Origin: Verrucomicrobiota bacterium
GTDB taxonomy: Bacteria > Verrucomicrobiota > Verrucomicrobiia > Opitutales > Opitutaceae
Length of the DNA stretch: 42,382 nt
Reading direction: 5' to 3'
NCBI GenBank assembly: GCA_023410155.1
Contig: JAEYQF010000128.1
Coordinates: 1-42,382, forward strand
This document shows positions 16,149 through 24,576 of the stretch, piece after piece (within the stretch, counting starts at the first letter, position 1; every line of letters begins with the position of its first letter). Below the pieces are notes generated by a model, which was not told the DNA's origin, did not search any database, and worked only from the letters and a program-made list of their open reading frames with translations. The position numbers and the translations under genes are program-made.

Positions 16149-18556
16149 TCCGCGCGCAAGGCGACCAGCGGGTCGACCTTGGTCGCGCGGCGTGCGGGCG
16201 CCCAGCACGCAACGAGCGCGACTGCGAGTAACAGGGCGGCGGTGCCGGCGATGCCGAGGGGATCGAACGTCGCGAGGCGCGGCATGAACGAAGCAAGGAA
16301 TCGTCCCAGCGCCCACGAGCCCGCGAGGCCGAACGCCATACCGATGGCGGTGAGCTTGATCCCGCGGAAGAGCACGTCGGCAAGGATGTCGCGCGCCGTG
16401 GCGCCGAGAGCGAGTCGGATGCCGAACTCACCGGTGCGCTGAGCGACGAGGTTGGAGATCACGCCATAAATCCCGACCGCCGCGAGCACGAGGCCCAGCG
16501 CGGCGAATCCGGCCAGCAGCTGTCCGATCACGATCAGATTGTGCTGCGTGCGGTGGATAAACTGCTGCACCGTGCCGACCTGGTCGACCGCGAGATCGGC
16601 GTCGAGCTCAGAGACGGCGCGCCGGAGCGAGTCAGCGAGCGTGGCGGGCTGGCTGCTGCGCAAGGCGATGTTCACGAACGACCATGGCTCCTGCACCAGG
16701 GGACGATAGAATTGCAGCGACGAGGCCGGATCGGTGATGTTGGCCGCCATCTCGACGTGGCCGACTACGCCGATGACTTCGCGCCACACGGTCACGTTAT
16801 TCTCGATCACGCCGAGGCGTTTGCCGACGGGGTTCTCGCCGGGCCAGATCCGGCGTGCGAGCGCTTCGTTGACCAGCACCTGCTGGGGACTGTCGGGCTT
16901 TACGTCGGCGGGGAAGTTTCGGCCCTGCAGCAGGGGGATGCCGAGCGTGGCGAAGAAGTCCGGCGTCACCAATGACCCTGAAGCGATCGGGTTGTCTCCC
17001 GAGTTCGCTCCGGAATCATCGCGGAACACCGGGCTCGAGGACTGAAAATTGAACAACGGGAGGCTGTTCGCGAGCGCGACGTGTTCGACACCGGGGAGCG
17101 TGGCGAGCTTGTCCTCGAGCCGGCGATAAAACGCCACGCGCTTGTCCCCATTGTCGAATCGGTCTTCCGGGAGCGGGAGAAATCCCACCAGCAGCCGGTT
17201 CGTATCCCAGCCGGGATGCCGGAGGAGCAACCGATCGAATCCCCGGTTCATGATCGCTGCGCCTGAGAGCAGCACGAGAGCGAGCGCGACTTCGCCGATG
17301 ATCAGCGCCTGCCGCATGGCGTGATGGCCGCGCCCGGTGGTCGATCCCCGCGCTTGGGCTTTCAACGTGGAGTTCACGTCGGTGCGCGCGGCGAACATCG
17401 CGGGCACCACTCCGAAAAGAAAACCAGTGAGGAGAGCCACGACCAGCGTCCCGAGCAGGACACCGGTATCGAGTTCGATCGAGAGACCACCTGCGCCATC
17501 GATCTGAATACTGCGCTCGAGTGCGCTGTTGATCCAGAGGGCGACGATCAGGCCAAGCACGGCGCCACCGGCCGAAAGGACGAGGCACTCGGTGAGCTGC
17601 TGGGCAATGAGACGGCCCCGTGTTGCGCCCAGCGCGGCGCGGATGGCGAACTCGCGGGCCGACGCCGTGGCGCGAGCGAGCTGAAGGTTGGCGAGGTTGG
17701 CGCAGCAGATCAGCAGCACGAAACCGGAGAGCCCCAGCAACATCCACGAGATGTTGCGCCCGACGCTGTCCATCACGGTTTCGTGCAGCGGGACCGCTCG
17801 ATAGCGCATGCCCGGATACTCCTGCGGAAACGCTTGCTCCTGCTCAGCCGCGACGGCGGCCAACGGCAGGGCGGCGGCTTCGATGGATACCCCGGACTTC
17901 AGCCGGCCGATGAGGGAGAAGGCTCGATATCCGCGGTAGAGCGTCTGGTCTTTCGTGAAGTTGAGCGGGCGGATGACGGCGACATTTCCCCAGAGCATCT
18001 TGTAGTCGAAACGGGCGGGCATGACACCGATGATGGTGACGCTCTCTCCATCCAGGCGGATCGTGCGGCCCACGATGGAGCGGTCGCCGCCGAACCGGGC
18101 CAGCCAGAAGGACTCGGTGAGCAACACGACCTGGTTTCGCCCCGGCTCGAATTCCTCCGGTGCAAACGCGCGCCCGATGGCCGGTTGAATTCGAAACGTC
18201 TCCATCATGTCGCCTGAGAACGTGAGCGCGCGCACGCGCTCGGGCGTCTGGCCCGGTTCGGCCAGCGCGTAGAAGGTGTAGCCCAGCGTGGTCAGGGTCT
18301 CGAAGCCGCTCGCTTGCGGGCGAATCTCCCGGATCTCCTGCTCGGAAAAAACGCGCGTCTCACCGGCCCGGGTGCCGGCCTGGAGCATCGCGATACGGTC
18401 GGGTTCCGGATACGGCGCGGCGCGAAACAGCAGGGTGTCGACGACGCTGAACATCGACGTGTTCACACCGATGCCCAGGGCCAGCGTGGCCAGGGCGATC
18501 GCCGTGTAGCCGGGCGTCCGCGCGAGGGAACGGAAAGCGTAGCGCAGGGAGTTCAT
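16145..18556 (-). CDS. Duplicated MacB/FtsX-type ABC permease (ADOP family), paralogue c
   Basis: The 803-aa product starts MNSLRYAFRSLARTPGY and ends KVDPLVALRAE, with two periplasmic MacB-like domains and two FtsX cores. The first core holds LSGFVLLICCANLANLQ followed by REFAIRAALGATRGRL. By eye it is most similar to paralogue f (for example the shared GRGHHAMRQALIIGEVALALVL / GRGHHRIRQFLIIGEVALALVL region). It starts 37 nt after the end of paralogue d and overlaps the acyltransferase by ATGA, so it sits in the middle of an operon. Confidence 0.9.
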   Translation of the reverse strand: MNSLRYAFRSLARTPGYTAIALATLALGIGVNTSMFSVVDTLLFRAAPYPEPDRIAMLQAGTRAGETRVFSEQEIREIRPQASGFETLTTLGYTFYALAEPGQTPERVRALTFSGDMMETFRIQPAIGRAFAPEEFEPGRNQVVLLTESFWLARFGGDRSIVGRTIRLDGESVTIIGVMPARFDYKMLWGNVAVIRPLNFTKDQTLYRGYRAFSLIGRLKSGVSIEAAALPLAAVAAEQEQAFPQEYPGMRYRAVPLHETVMDSVGRNISWMLLGLSGFVLLICCANLANLQLARATASAREFAIRAALGATRGRLIAQQLTECLVLSAGGAVLGLIVALWINSALERSIQIDGAGGLSIELDTGVLLGTLVVALLTGFLFGVVPAMFAARTDVNSTLKAQARGSTTGRGHHAMRQALIIGEVALALVLLSGAAIMNRGFDRLLLRHPGWDTNRLLVGFLPLPEDRFDNGDKRVAFYRRLEDKLATLPGVEHVALANSLPLFNFQSSSPVFRDDSGANSGDNPIASGSLVTPDFFATLGIPLLQGRNFPADVKPDSPQQVLVNEALARRIWPGENPVGKRLGVIENNVTVWREVIGVVGHVEMAANITDPASSLQFYRPLVQEPWSFVNIALRSSQPATLADSLRRAVSELDADLAVDQVGTVQQFIHRTQHNLIVIGQLLAGFAALGLVLAAVGIYGVISNLVAQRTGEFGIRLALGATARDILADVLFRGIKLTAIGMAFGLAGSWALGRFLASFMPRLATFDPLGIAGTAALLLAVALVACWAPARRATKVDPLVALRAE

Positions 18557-18593
18557 GGCGGGTGGGAGGTGAGGTGGGCGTGGCGCCGCCGGG

Positions 18594-20996
18594 CTACTCC
18601 GCGCGCAGCGCGATGACCGGGTCTACTTTCGCGGCGCGACGGGCGGGCAACCAGCACGCCACGAGTCCGACGATGATCAGGACCGCGACGACCATCGCGT
18701 TGAGCGGCCAGTTGGGACCGGTGCTGTTGTTGATGATCGCCTGCAACGCGAAACCCAGCGCGAGTGATCCGAGCAGGCCGATGCCGGTGCCGAGCAACGC
18801 CATTTTGAAACCGGAGAGGAGCACCATGCGCACGACATCGCGCGGCTGGGCGCCGAGCGCCACGCGCACACCGATCTCCGGCGTGCGACGCACGACTGTG
18901 CGCGCCATCACGCCGTAGATGCCGATCGCCGCGAGGAAGAGGCCCAGCAACGCGAACGCCGTGAGCACCGTGGTGAGCATCGACATGCCGCCGGTGACGA
19001 TGCGCAGTGCGTCCTTGATCGTGCCGAGTTGTTGCGGAGCGAGTTCCGAGTCCAGCGCGAGGATGGTCTGGCGCAGCGGCTCCACGAGGCGACCCGGATT
19101 GTCGGAGCGAAGCGCCACGGTCACGTAGTTCCAGGTCTCCTGCGCGAGCGGCACCATCACGAGAAACTTTGTATCCACCGGCATGGCGCCGAGCGCGTAG
19201 CTCGTGTCGGGCACGACGCCGACGACCTCCAGCCAGTTGGGATTGCGCGGATCGGGATTACCGATGCGCCGGCCGATCGGATCTTCGTTGGGGAAGAGAG
19301 TCTGCGCGAGCGAGGCGTTGATGATCGCCACGCGCACGCTCTTGGCGTCGTCGGCCGGAGTGAAATTGCGCCCCGCCTGCAGCTTCACGCCGAGCGTGGA
19401 GAGATACGAAGGCATCACGCCGTTGATGTAAGCGATCGGCTCACGGCCGGCGGCAGGGGCCTCGCGCCCTTCGGCGATCATCGAGCGCGTGGTCAGATAT
19501 CGGAAGACCGGCAACGTCCACGCGATCGTGACGTCCTCGACGCCTGGCAACGTGCGCAGACGTTCGTCGAGCTGCGTGTAGAACGCATACGTTTGCTCCG
19601 TCGAGGCGTAGCGCGCCGAGGGAAGATTGAGAATGCTCTGCGTGATCTTCTGTTGCTCCCAGCCCGCATCGGTGGAGGTGAAGCTGTCCACGCCATGGAT
19701 GAAGCCCGCGGCGCCGGAGAGAAGAATCAACGCATTCGCGAACTGGCTCACAATCAGGCTCTGTTGCAGGCGGCTCTGCGCCGGATCGCCGGTGCGGCCG
19801 CGTCCGCTGCTCTTCAGCGCGTCGTTCACCTTCACGCGGCTCACGCGCCACGCGGGCACCAGACCGAAGATCAAGCCCGTGAAAAGCGACACGCCCATCG
19901 CAAAGATCATCACGCGCCAATCCATCTCGAGCGTGAGCCGGAAAAGTCCATGGGCGGAGAGCCGGCTCGAAACCCAGTCGTTGGTCCACGCCGCCACGAG
20001 GACGCCGAGCGCGCCGCCCGCGAGAGCCAGCAGCAGGCTCTCGATCATGACCGGTTTCAACAGCTTCGCATGCGAGGCGCCGAGTGCCGCGCGGACCGCG
20101 AACTCATGCGATCGCGCCGAAGCGCGGGCGAGTTGGAGATTGGCGAGATTCGCACACGCGATCAGCAGCACGAAGCCCGACAGCGCGACCATCATCCACG
20201 AGACTGCCTGCGAACCCGGGTTGCGCGCGATCGACGTTAGCGTGGCGGCGCGCAGGCCGTCCTCGCTCCGCTCTTTCGGCCTCAGCTCGGCGAGGTTGCG
20301 GGCGATGGTGGCGAGTCATGCGTTGAATTCCTGCAACGTGAGCTCCGCCGGCCGGCGCGCGATGAAGGCGATCTCCGTCTCGTCCGTGCGCGCCTTTTCC
20401 TCGTTGGTGAAGCCCATCGGGAAAAGCGCATCCGTCGGACCCCACAGGAACACCGACGAGAAATCGCGCGGCATCACGCCGATGACCGTCGTTGGCTGGC
20501 CGTCGATTCGCACCGATTGTCCGATGATCGCCGGATCACCGCCGAAATGCGCCTGCCAGGTATCGTAGCCGAGGACGACGACCTGGCTGCCGGGAGTGTC
20601 TTCCTCGGACGTGAACCAACGCCCGAGTTCCGGCCTGAGGCCGAGCGTGGGCAGGAATGACGACGTCACGCGCAGCCCGTTCAAATTCGCCGGGCTGCGG
20701 CCCTCAGGGTTCAGCGTGTAGCCCCATTGGCGAAACGCGCCGAGCTGCGCCACCCCGTCCATCTCGCGCGACAACTCCGAGTAGTCCTGCACCGAGTGTC
20801 CGGCGGTCGGACTCTGCGGATTCGTGCGATAGACGCGCACGAGTTGCTCGCTGTCGGGATAGGGGAGCGGCTTCAGAATCAGCAGATTCATCAAGCTGAA
20901 CATCGAGGTGTTCAGGCCGATGCCGAGGGCGAGGGCCACGAGGCAAACGACCGTGAAGCCGGGCGTCTTGAGCAATTGGCGAATCGCGAATTTCAT
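18594..20996 (-). pseudogene. ADOP-family permease, paralogue d, interrupted by an in-frame TGA
   Basis: Reading from ATG 20996 (MKFAIRQLLKTPGF) the frame encodes a normal first membrane helix and periplasmic domain. It stops at a TGA at 20318-20316, residue 227. The same frame resumes immediately (LATIARNLAELRPKERSED) and continues to 18594 (KVDPVIALRAE). The total is 800 codons, the usual paralogue length, with no frameshift. A single substitution, most simply TGG to TGA at 'QEFNA-W-LATIA', explains it. A 533-aa C-terminal part could be translated from ATG 20195. It is the first gene of a unit with a good sigma-54 promoter, so expression signals are intact. Either a recent nonsense mutation, a sequencing error, or two functional fragments. 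ATG 21011 is excluded as start because it lies upstream of the predicted transcription start. Confidence 0.85.
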
Positions 20997-21013
20997 GGGG
21001 ATGTCCGACATTT

Positions 21014-21029
21014 TGCAGCGCCCGTGCCA
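21014..21029 (-). promoter_or_regulatory. Sigma-54 promoter P3 (permeases d and c, acyltransferase, permease b)
   Basis: Minus strand TGGCACGGGCGCTGCA has a perfect -24 element and a CTGCA -12 element. Predicted start is about 21003, only 7 nt before the ATG at 20996. Confidence 0.8.
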
Positions 21030-21126
21030 ACGGCGCAGAGGTTTCGCAACATGTTAAAAAAGAAGGTGATAAACTTCAAACGTGAGGATCGGTGCTGCTT
21101 CACGTGTTGAAAATGGAACCCCGCTT

Positions 21127-21140
21127 TCCCGCGAATGGGA
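21127..21140. promoter_or_regulatory. Upstream activator palindrome U3
   Basis: TCCCG-CGAA-TGGGA is centred about 131 bp upstream of the P3 start. It lies inside a 37-nt stretch (21107-21143) that recurs almost unchanged at U4 (23976-24012, two mismatches). Confidence 0.75.
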
Positions 21141-21141
21141 T

Positions 21142-21295
21142 GCGTTCTTGGACGAGCCCTGGTCTGCACCGCCTCGAGCCTACGTGCGGACACGGTCGCG
21201 CCGCTGTGCGTCCCGAGTCGGGACACGGTTCGGCTCGAGTCGGGACCGAGTGCGGCTCGACTCATGTCCCACTCCGGATCGAGTCGCGCCGGGAA
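21142..21295 (-). repeat. 22-bp tandem repeat array A3 (3' of permease e)
   Basis: Seven units of exactly 22 nt start at 21142, 21164, 21186, 21208, 21230, 21252 and 21274. The array begins 5 nt after the stop codon of permease e and ends at U3, the activator site of the next unit. Orientation relative to the preceding gene is the same as in the other arrays. Confidence 0.8.
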
Positions 21296-21300
21296 GCGGG

Positions 21301-23814
21301 TTATTCCGCGCGGAGGGCGATCATCGGATCGACCTTGGTCGCGCGGCGCGCAGGCACGAGCATCGCGAGCAGGGAGACGGTCGTGAGCAGCAGGGCGACG
21401 GCGAGGTAAGTGACCGGATCGCGTGGATCGACGTTGAACAACGTATTCGCGATGCCATCGCGGGCGATCACCGCAATCGCGAGTGCGAGTCCAAGACCGA
21501 GCGCCAGGCCCACGGCGAGTTGGCGCGCGCCCTGGCGGATCACCATCTGGAGGATGCGGCCATGGTCGGCGCCAAGCGCCATGCGGATACCGAACTCCTG
21601 GGTGCGTTGATTCACGGAGAAACTCATCACGCCGTAGAGCCCGACGGCGGCCAGCACCATGGCGACGGCGCCGAAGATCGTGAACATGACGGCCACGATG
21701 CGGTTCTGACCGATGAAGGTGTCCTGATTGTCGCGGGGCGTGCCGATGAAGTAGAGCGGGAGGTTGGGGTCGACCTTGTTCACCTCGCGCCGGAGCGTGT
21801 TGGCGAAGAGAGCGGGCGTCGTGCCTCGCGGGCGCACCACGATGGTGGAAAACTGCGGGGCAGCGGGTTCGGCCGCTGGACCGATGGCGGTGGAGTAGAA
21901 GGGCAGATAGAAACCCTCCTCCTCGACATTCGGGTTGTTGAAGGGCCCGAGCATGCGGGAGTGCGCCACGACGCCCACGATCGTGCGCCACGGCCCGAAG
22001 AGCGTGCCGTTATTTGCCGCAGTGCGGAAACGGCGCCCCACCGCGCTGCCGTCCGGAAAATACTTTTGCGCAAACTTCGCGGTGACGATCGCGACGGGCT
22101 GCTTGAGGTCGTTTTCCTCGTGCGTGAAGTCGCGGCCTTCGCGGAGCTTGAGGCCGAGGGTGGCGAAGAATCCGTCGCTTACGTTTTCGAAGTTCACGTT
22201 CGGCCGGTCGGTGTCCGTGGCGTAGCTGCGACCGTCGATTTCGATGCGAGTGACGCCCGCGAACGTCATCCGGAAGCGGTTCGTGAGGGCAGCGTATTCG
22301 ATTTCGGGAGACGCACGAAGCTGTAGGAGCAATCGATCGAGGAAGTGCTGGCGCGCGGCGGAGTCGGGATAGTCGCCGTCCATGAGTCCCATGCGCGCGG
22401 TCGTGAGGGAGTCGGTGTCGTAGCCGTAGTCGATGTCCTGCTGGCGCACGATGGACTGGAGCTGCAGCAGCGAGGCGATGAGCACGACACTGGTGAGCAG
22501 GATCTGCAGCACCACCAGGCCGCGGGTGACGAGGCCGACCGAGCGCGAGGTGTTGCCGCGACCGGATTCCTTGAGCACGGCCGCGGGACTGGATTTCGAG
22601 GCGAGCCACGCGGGCAGCACGCCAGAGACCACCGCCGATGCGACCGTGACGAAGACGACAAAGGCGAGCACGGATCCATCGATCTCGAACGAGATATAGG
22701 CCGGAACCGGATTCGGTAGATTGCGCACGGTGGCGAGGAGGTAGTCCGTGCTCCAATACGCGCCGAGCACGCCCACGACCGCACCGAGTGTGGCGACGAG
22801 CAGACTCTCGGTGAGCATCTGGCGGATGAGCCGACTGCGCGTCGCCCCGAGCGAGGAGCGGATGGCCAGCTCCTTCGCGCGCAGGGTGGCGCGTGCGAAC
22901 TGCATGTTCATCACATTGGCGCAGGCGAGCAGCAGCACGGCCACGCAGACGCCGAGCATCGAGAGGAGAATGCCCTGGAGCGGACGCGGGGTAAACGTGC
23001 GGATGAGCGGCTCGACGAGGCCGACATTGAACGGCTTGTTTGAATCGGGAAACTCGTCGGCGAGGCGTTGCGCCATCGCGCTGACCTCGAGATTGGCCTG
23101 CTCGAGCGCCACGTCTGGTTTGATCAATGCGAGCACCGCCGGAGCGTTGCCCTGCGCGTTGGGCGCGGTGCGCGGTTGCGGGACGAATTCGTTGAACAGC
23201 GGGATCCACAGCTCCTCGTTTTGGGGGAACGCGAAACGAGGCGGCATGACGCCGATGATGGTGGCGGGTTTGCCGTTCAGGCGGATCGAGGTGCCGACGA
23301 CGTTGGGATTACCAGCGAAGTCGCGCTGCCACATCGCATGGCCGATGATGGCGACCTTCTCGGCGCCTGGCTGGTTGTCTTCCGCCGTGAAATCGCGACC
23401 GAGAATCGGCGCCACGCCGATGATCTTCATGAAATGCTCCGTCACATATGCTCCCGTGTGCCGGCGCGGCTGACCGTTATAAGTGAGATTGACCGTGGAC
23501 CCGTTGATGAACGCCGCCGTGTGCTCGAACGACTGCTGGTGGGCGGCGAGTTCCTGGTAATCCAGCGCGAAGATCTGGCTGGCGACGCCGAAGAAATTTG
23601 TCTGCGACGGGTCGATGAACTGCACGCTCACCATCCGATCGGCGTTGGGGAACGAGAAGCCGCGCAACATCACACCATTGACGACGCTGAACATCGTCGT
23701 GACGGCGCAAATGCCGAGGGCGAGCACGGTGACGGCGAGCGAGCAGAAGCCGCGCTCTTTGAGGAGCACGCGAAGACCGATCCGAAGATCCTGCAGAAAT
23801 GTCTCGATGAACAT
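21301..23814 (-). CDS. Duplicated MacB/FtsX-type ABC permease (ADOP family), paralogue e
   Basis: The 837-aa product is the longest paralogue in the set. It starts MFIETFLQDLRIGLRVLLKERGF and has two MacB-like periplasmic domains and two FtsX cores (LRAKELAIRSSLGATRSRLI; C-terminus KVDPMIALRAE). The start at 23814 is chosen because the predicted sigma-54 start is about 23872; the longer frame opening at 23892 would begin inside the promoter. It is a single-gene unit with its own promoter and activator site, followed directly by array A3. No ATPase is encoded beside it. Confidence 0.9.
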   Translation of the reverse strand: MFIETFLQDLRIGLRVLLKERGFCSLAVTVLALGICAVTTMFSVVNGVMLRGFSFPNADRMVSVQFIDPSQTNFFGVASQIFALDYQELAAHQQSFEHTAAFINGSTVNLTYNGQPRRHTGAYVTEHFMKIIGVAPILGRDFTAEDNQPGAEKVAIIGHAMWQRDFAGNPNVVGTSIRLNGKPATIIGVMPPRFAFPQNEELWIPLFNEFVPQPRTAPNAQGNAPAVLALIKPDVALEQANLEVSAMAQRLADEFPDSNKPFNVGLVEPLIRTFTPRPLQGILLSMLGVCVAVLLLACANVMNMQFARATLRAKELAIRSSLGATRSRLIRQMLTESLLVATLGAVVGVLGAYWSTDYLLATVRNLPNPVPAYISFEIDGSVLAFVVFVTVASAVVSGVLPAWLASKSSPAAVLKESGRGNTSRSVGLVTRGLVVLQILLTSVVLIASLLQLQSIVRQQDIDYGYDTDSLTTARMGLMDGDYPDSAARQHFLDRLLLQLRASPEIEYAALTNRFRMTFAGVTRIEIDGRSYATDTDRPNVNFENVSDGFFATLGLKLREGRDFTHEENDLKQPVAIVTAKFAQKYFPDGSAVGRRFRTAANNGTLFGPWRTIVGVVAHSRMLGPFNNPNVEEEGFYLPFYSTAIGPAAEPAAPQFSTIVVRPRGTTPALFANTLRREVNKVDPNLPLYFIGTPRDNQDTFIGQNRIVAVMFTIFGAVAMVLAAVGLYGVMSFSVNQRTQEFGIRMALGADHGRILQMVIRQGARQLAVGLALGLGLALAIAVIARDGIANTLFNVDPRDPVTYLAVALLLTTVSLLAMLVPARRATKVDPMIALRAE

Positions 23815-23882
23815 GGCGGAACGCGAACGGAAGAAACGTGTGGTGCGCTGCGCGCCTGTGGGGAACGCAGCGCCGCGCAGTT

Positions 23883-23898
23883 CGCACACCATGTGCCA
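23883..23898 (-). promoter_or_regulatory. Sigma-54 promoter P4 (permease e)
   Basis: Minus strand TGGCACATGGTGTGCG has a perfect -24 element and the conserved GC at -12. Predicted start is about 23872. Confidence 0.75.
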
Positions 23899-23995
23899 AC
23901 GTTCAGCGCGGTTTGTAACACGCCGAGGACGAACGGAATATAACTATCGCGGGAAACGGCCGCTTCCGCGCTTGTTTGAAAATGGAACGCGGCTT

Positions 23996-24009
23996 TCCCG
24001 CGAATGGGA
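23996..24009. promoter_or_regulatory. Upstream activator palindrome U4
   Basis: TCCCG-CGAA-TGGGA, identical to U3, is centred about 131 bp upstream of the P4 start. Its right arm overlaps the first unit of an 18-bp repeat series. Confidence 0.75.
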
Positions 24010-24113
24010 TGCCAACACACCACGGGATCCCACCACAAAACGGGATCTTCCCACCCAACGAGATCCTCCGACCCAAGGGGATCCTCCCGCCCAACGGGAT
24101 CCCACCACGCGAT
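24006..24113. repeat. 18-bp tandem repeat, six units, beginning in U4
   Basis: Units start at 24006, 24024, 24042, 24060, 24078 and 24096, each about GGGATCC-TCCCACCCAAC with substitutions. The GGGAT head equals the right arm of the U4 palindrome, and several units contain GGGATCCC. As 18 is divisible by three, both strands show hexapeptide-repeat reading frames, but no start or codon evidence supports a gene. It could supply extra half-sites for the activator, or be a simple expansion. Confidence 0.75.
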
Positions 24114-24180
24114 CGTTCACCGCCGCCCGGCAAAGAGAACTCTTCGCCCGCCCAACCCGCCAGCGCAGCGCAACTACAAA

Positions 24181-24197
24181 GTCATATATTATATGAC
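24181..24197. terminator. AT-rich perfect palindrome after array A4
   Basis: GTCATATA-T-TATATGAC is a perfect 17-bp inverted repeat in an otherwise very GC-rich region. On the minus strand it is followed by TTTGTAG. It may act as a weak terminator closing the adaptor-ATPase-permease transcript after array A4. An operator for an unknown regulator is equally possible. Confidence 0.4.
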
Positions 24198-24242
24198 AAT
24201 GTGTTTGGCGCGAATGCGGATTCGGACGAGCCGGGGCGTTGC

Positions 24243-24528
24243 GCGGACTGAGTCGCGCCCAGGTGCGGACCGGGTCCCGCCCACGTGCGGACTGAGTTGC
24301 GCCCACGTGTGGACTGAGTCGCGCCGAGGTGCGGACTGAGTGGCGCCGAGGTGTGGACTGGGTGGCGCCAAAGTCTGGACCCGGTGGCGCCAAAGTCTGG
24401 ACCCGGTGGCGCCAAAGTGTGGACCGGGTGGGGACCGGGTGCGGATTGGGCGCGGAGGCGACGCGAATCGGGTCGTAACGAGGTCAGGACTGACTCGAGC
24501 GCGTGTGCGGGTCGACTCGTGCCGCCGT
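24243..24528 (-). repeat. 22-bp tandem repeat array A4 (3' of permease f), the longest
   Basis: Thirteen consecutive 22-nt units run from 24243 to 24528 without any length change. The first nine are well conserved (plus-strand GCGGACTGAGT-CGCGCC-NAGGT), and units at 24375 and 24397 are identical. The last four (from 24441) are diverged but in register. A possible further unit lies at 24217-24241. In the sense of permease f the orientation matches the other arrays. It begins 48 nt after the permease f stop. Confidence 0.9.
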
Positions 24529-24576
24529 CAGAGAATGGCGCGGGCGAGGCTGTTTCGTTCTGACTTTTTGGACGCG

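Noticed and set aside
23976..24251. Small protein with hexapeptide repeats (GIPPQN/GIFPPN type)
   Set aside because: The repeat is explained by 18-bp DNA repetition, both strands give similar frames, and the segment lies in a promoter-upstream region.
24243..24528. CRISPR array
   Set aside because: The 22-bp units are directly contiguous with no spacers, they are degenerate, and no cas genes are present.
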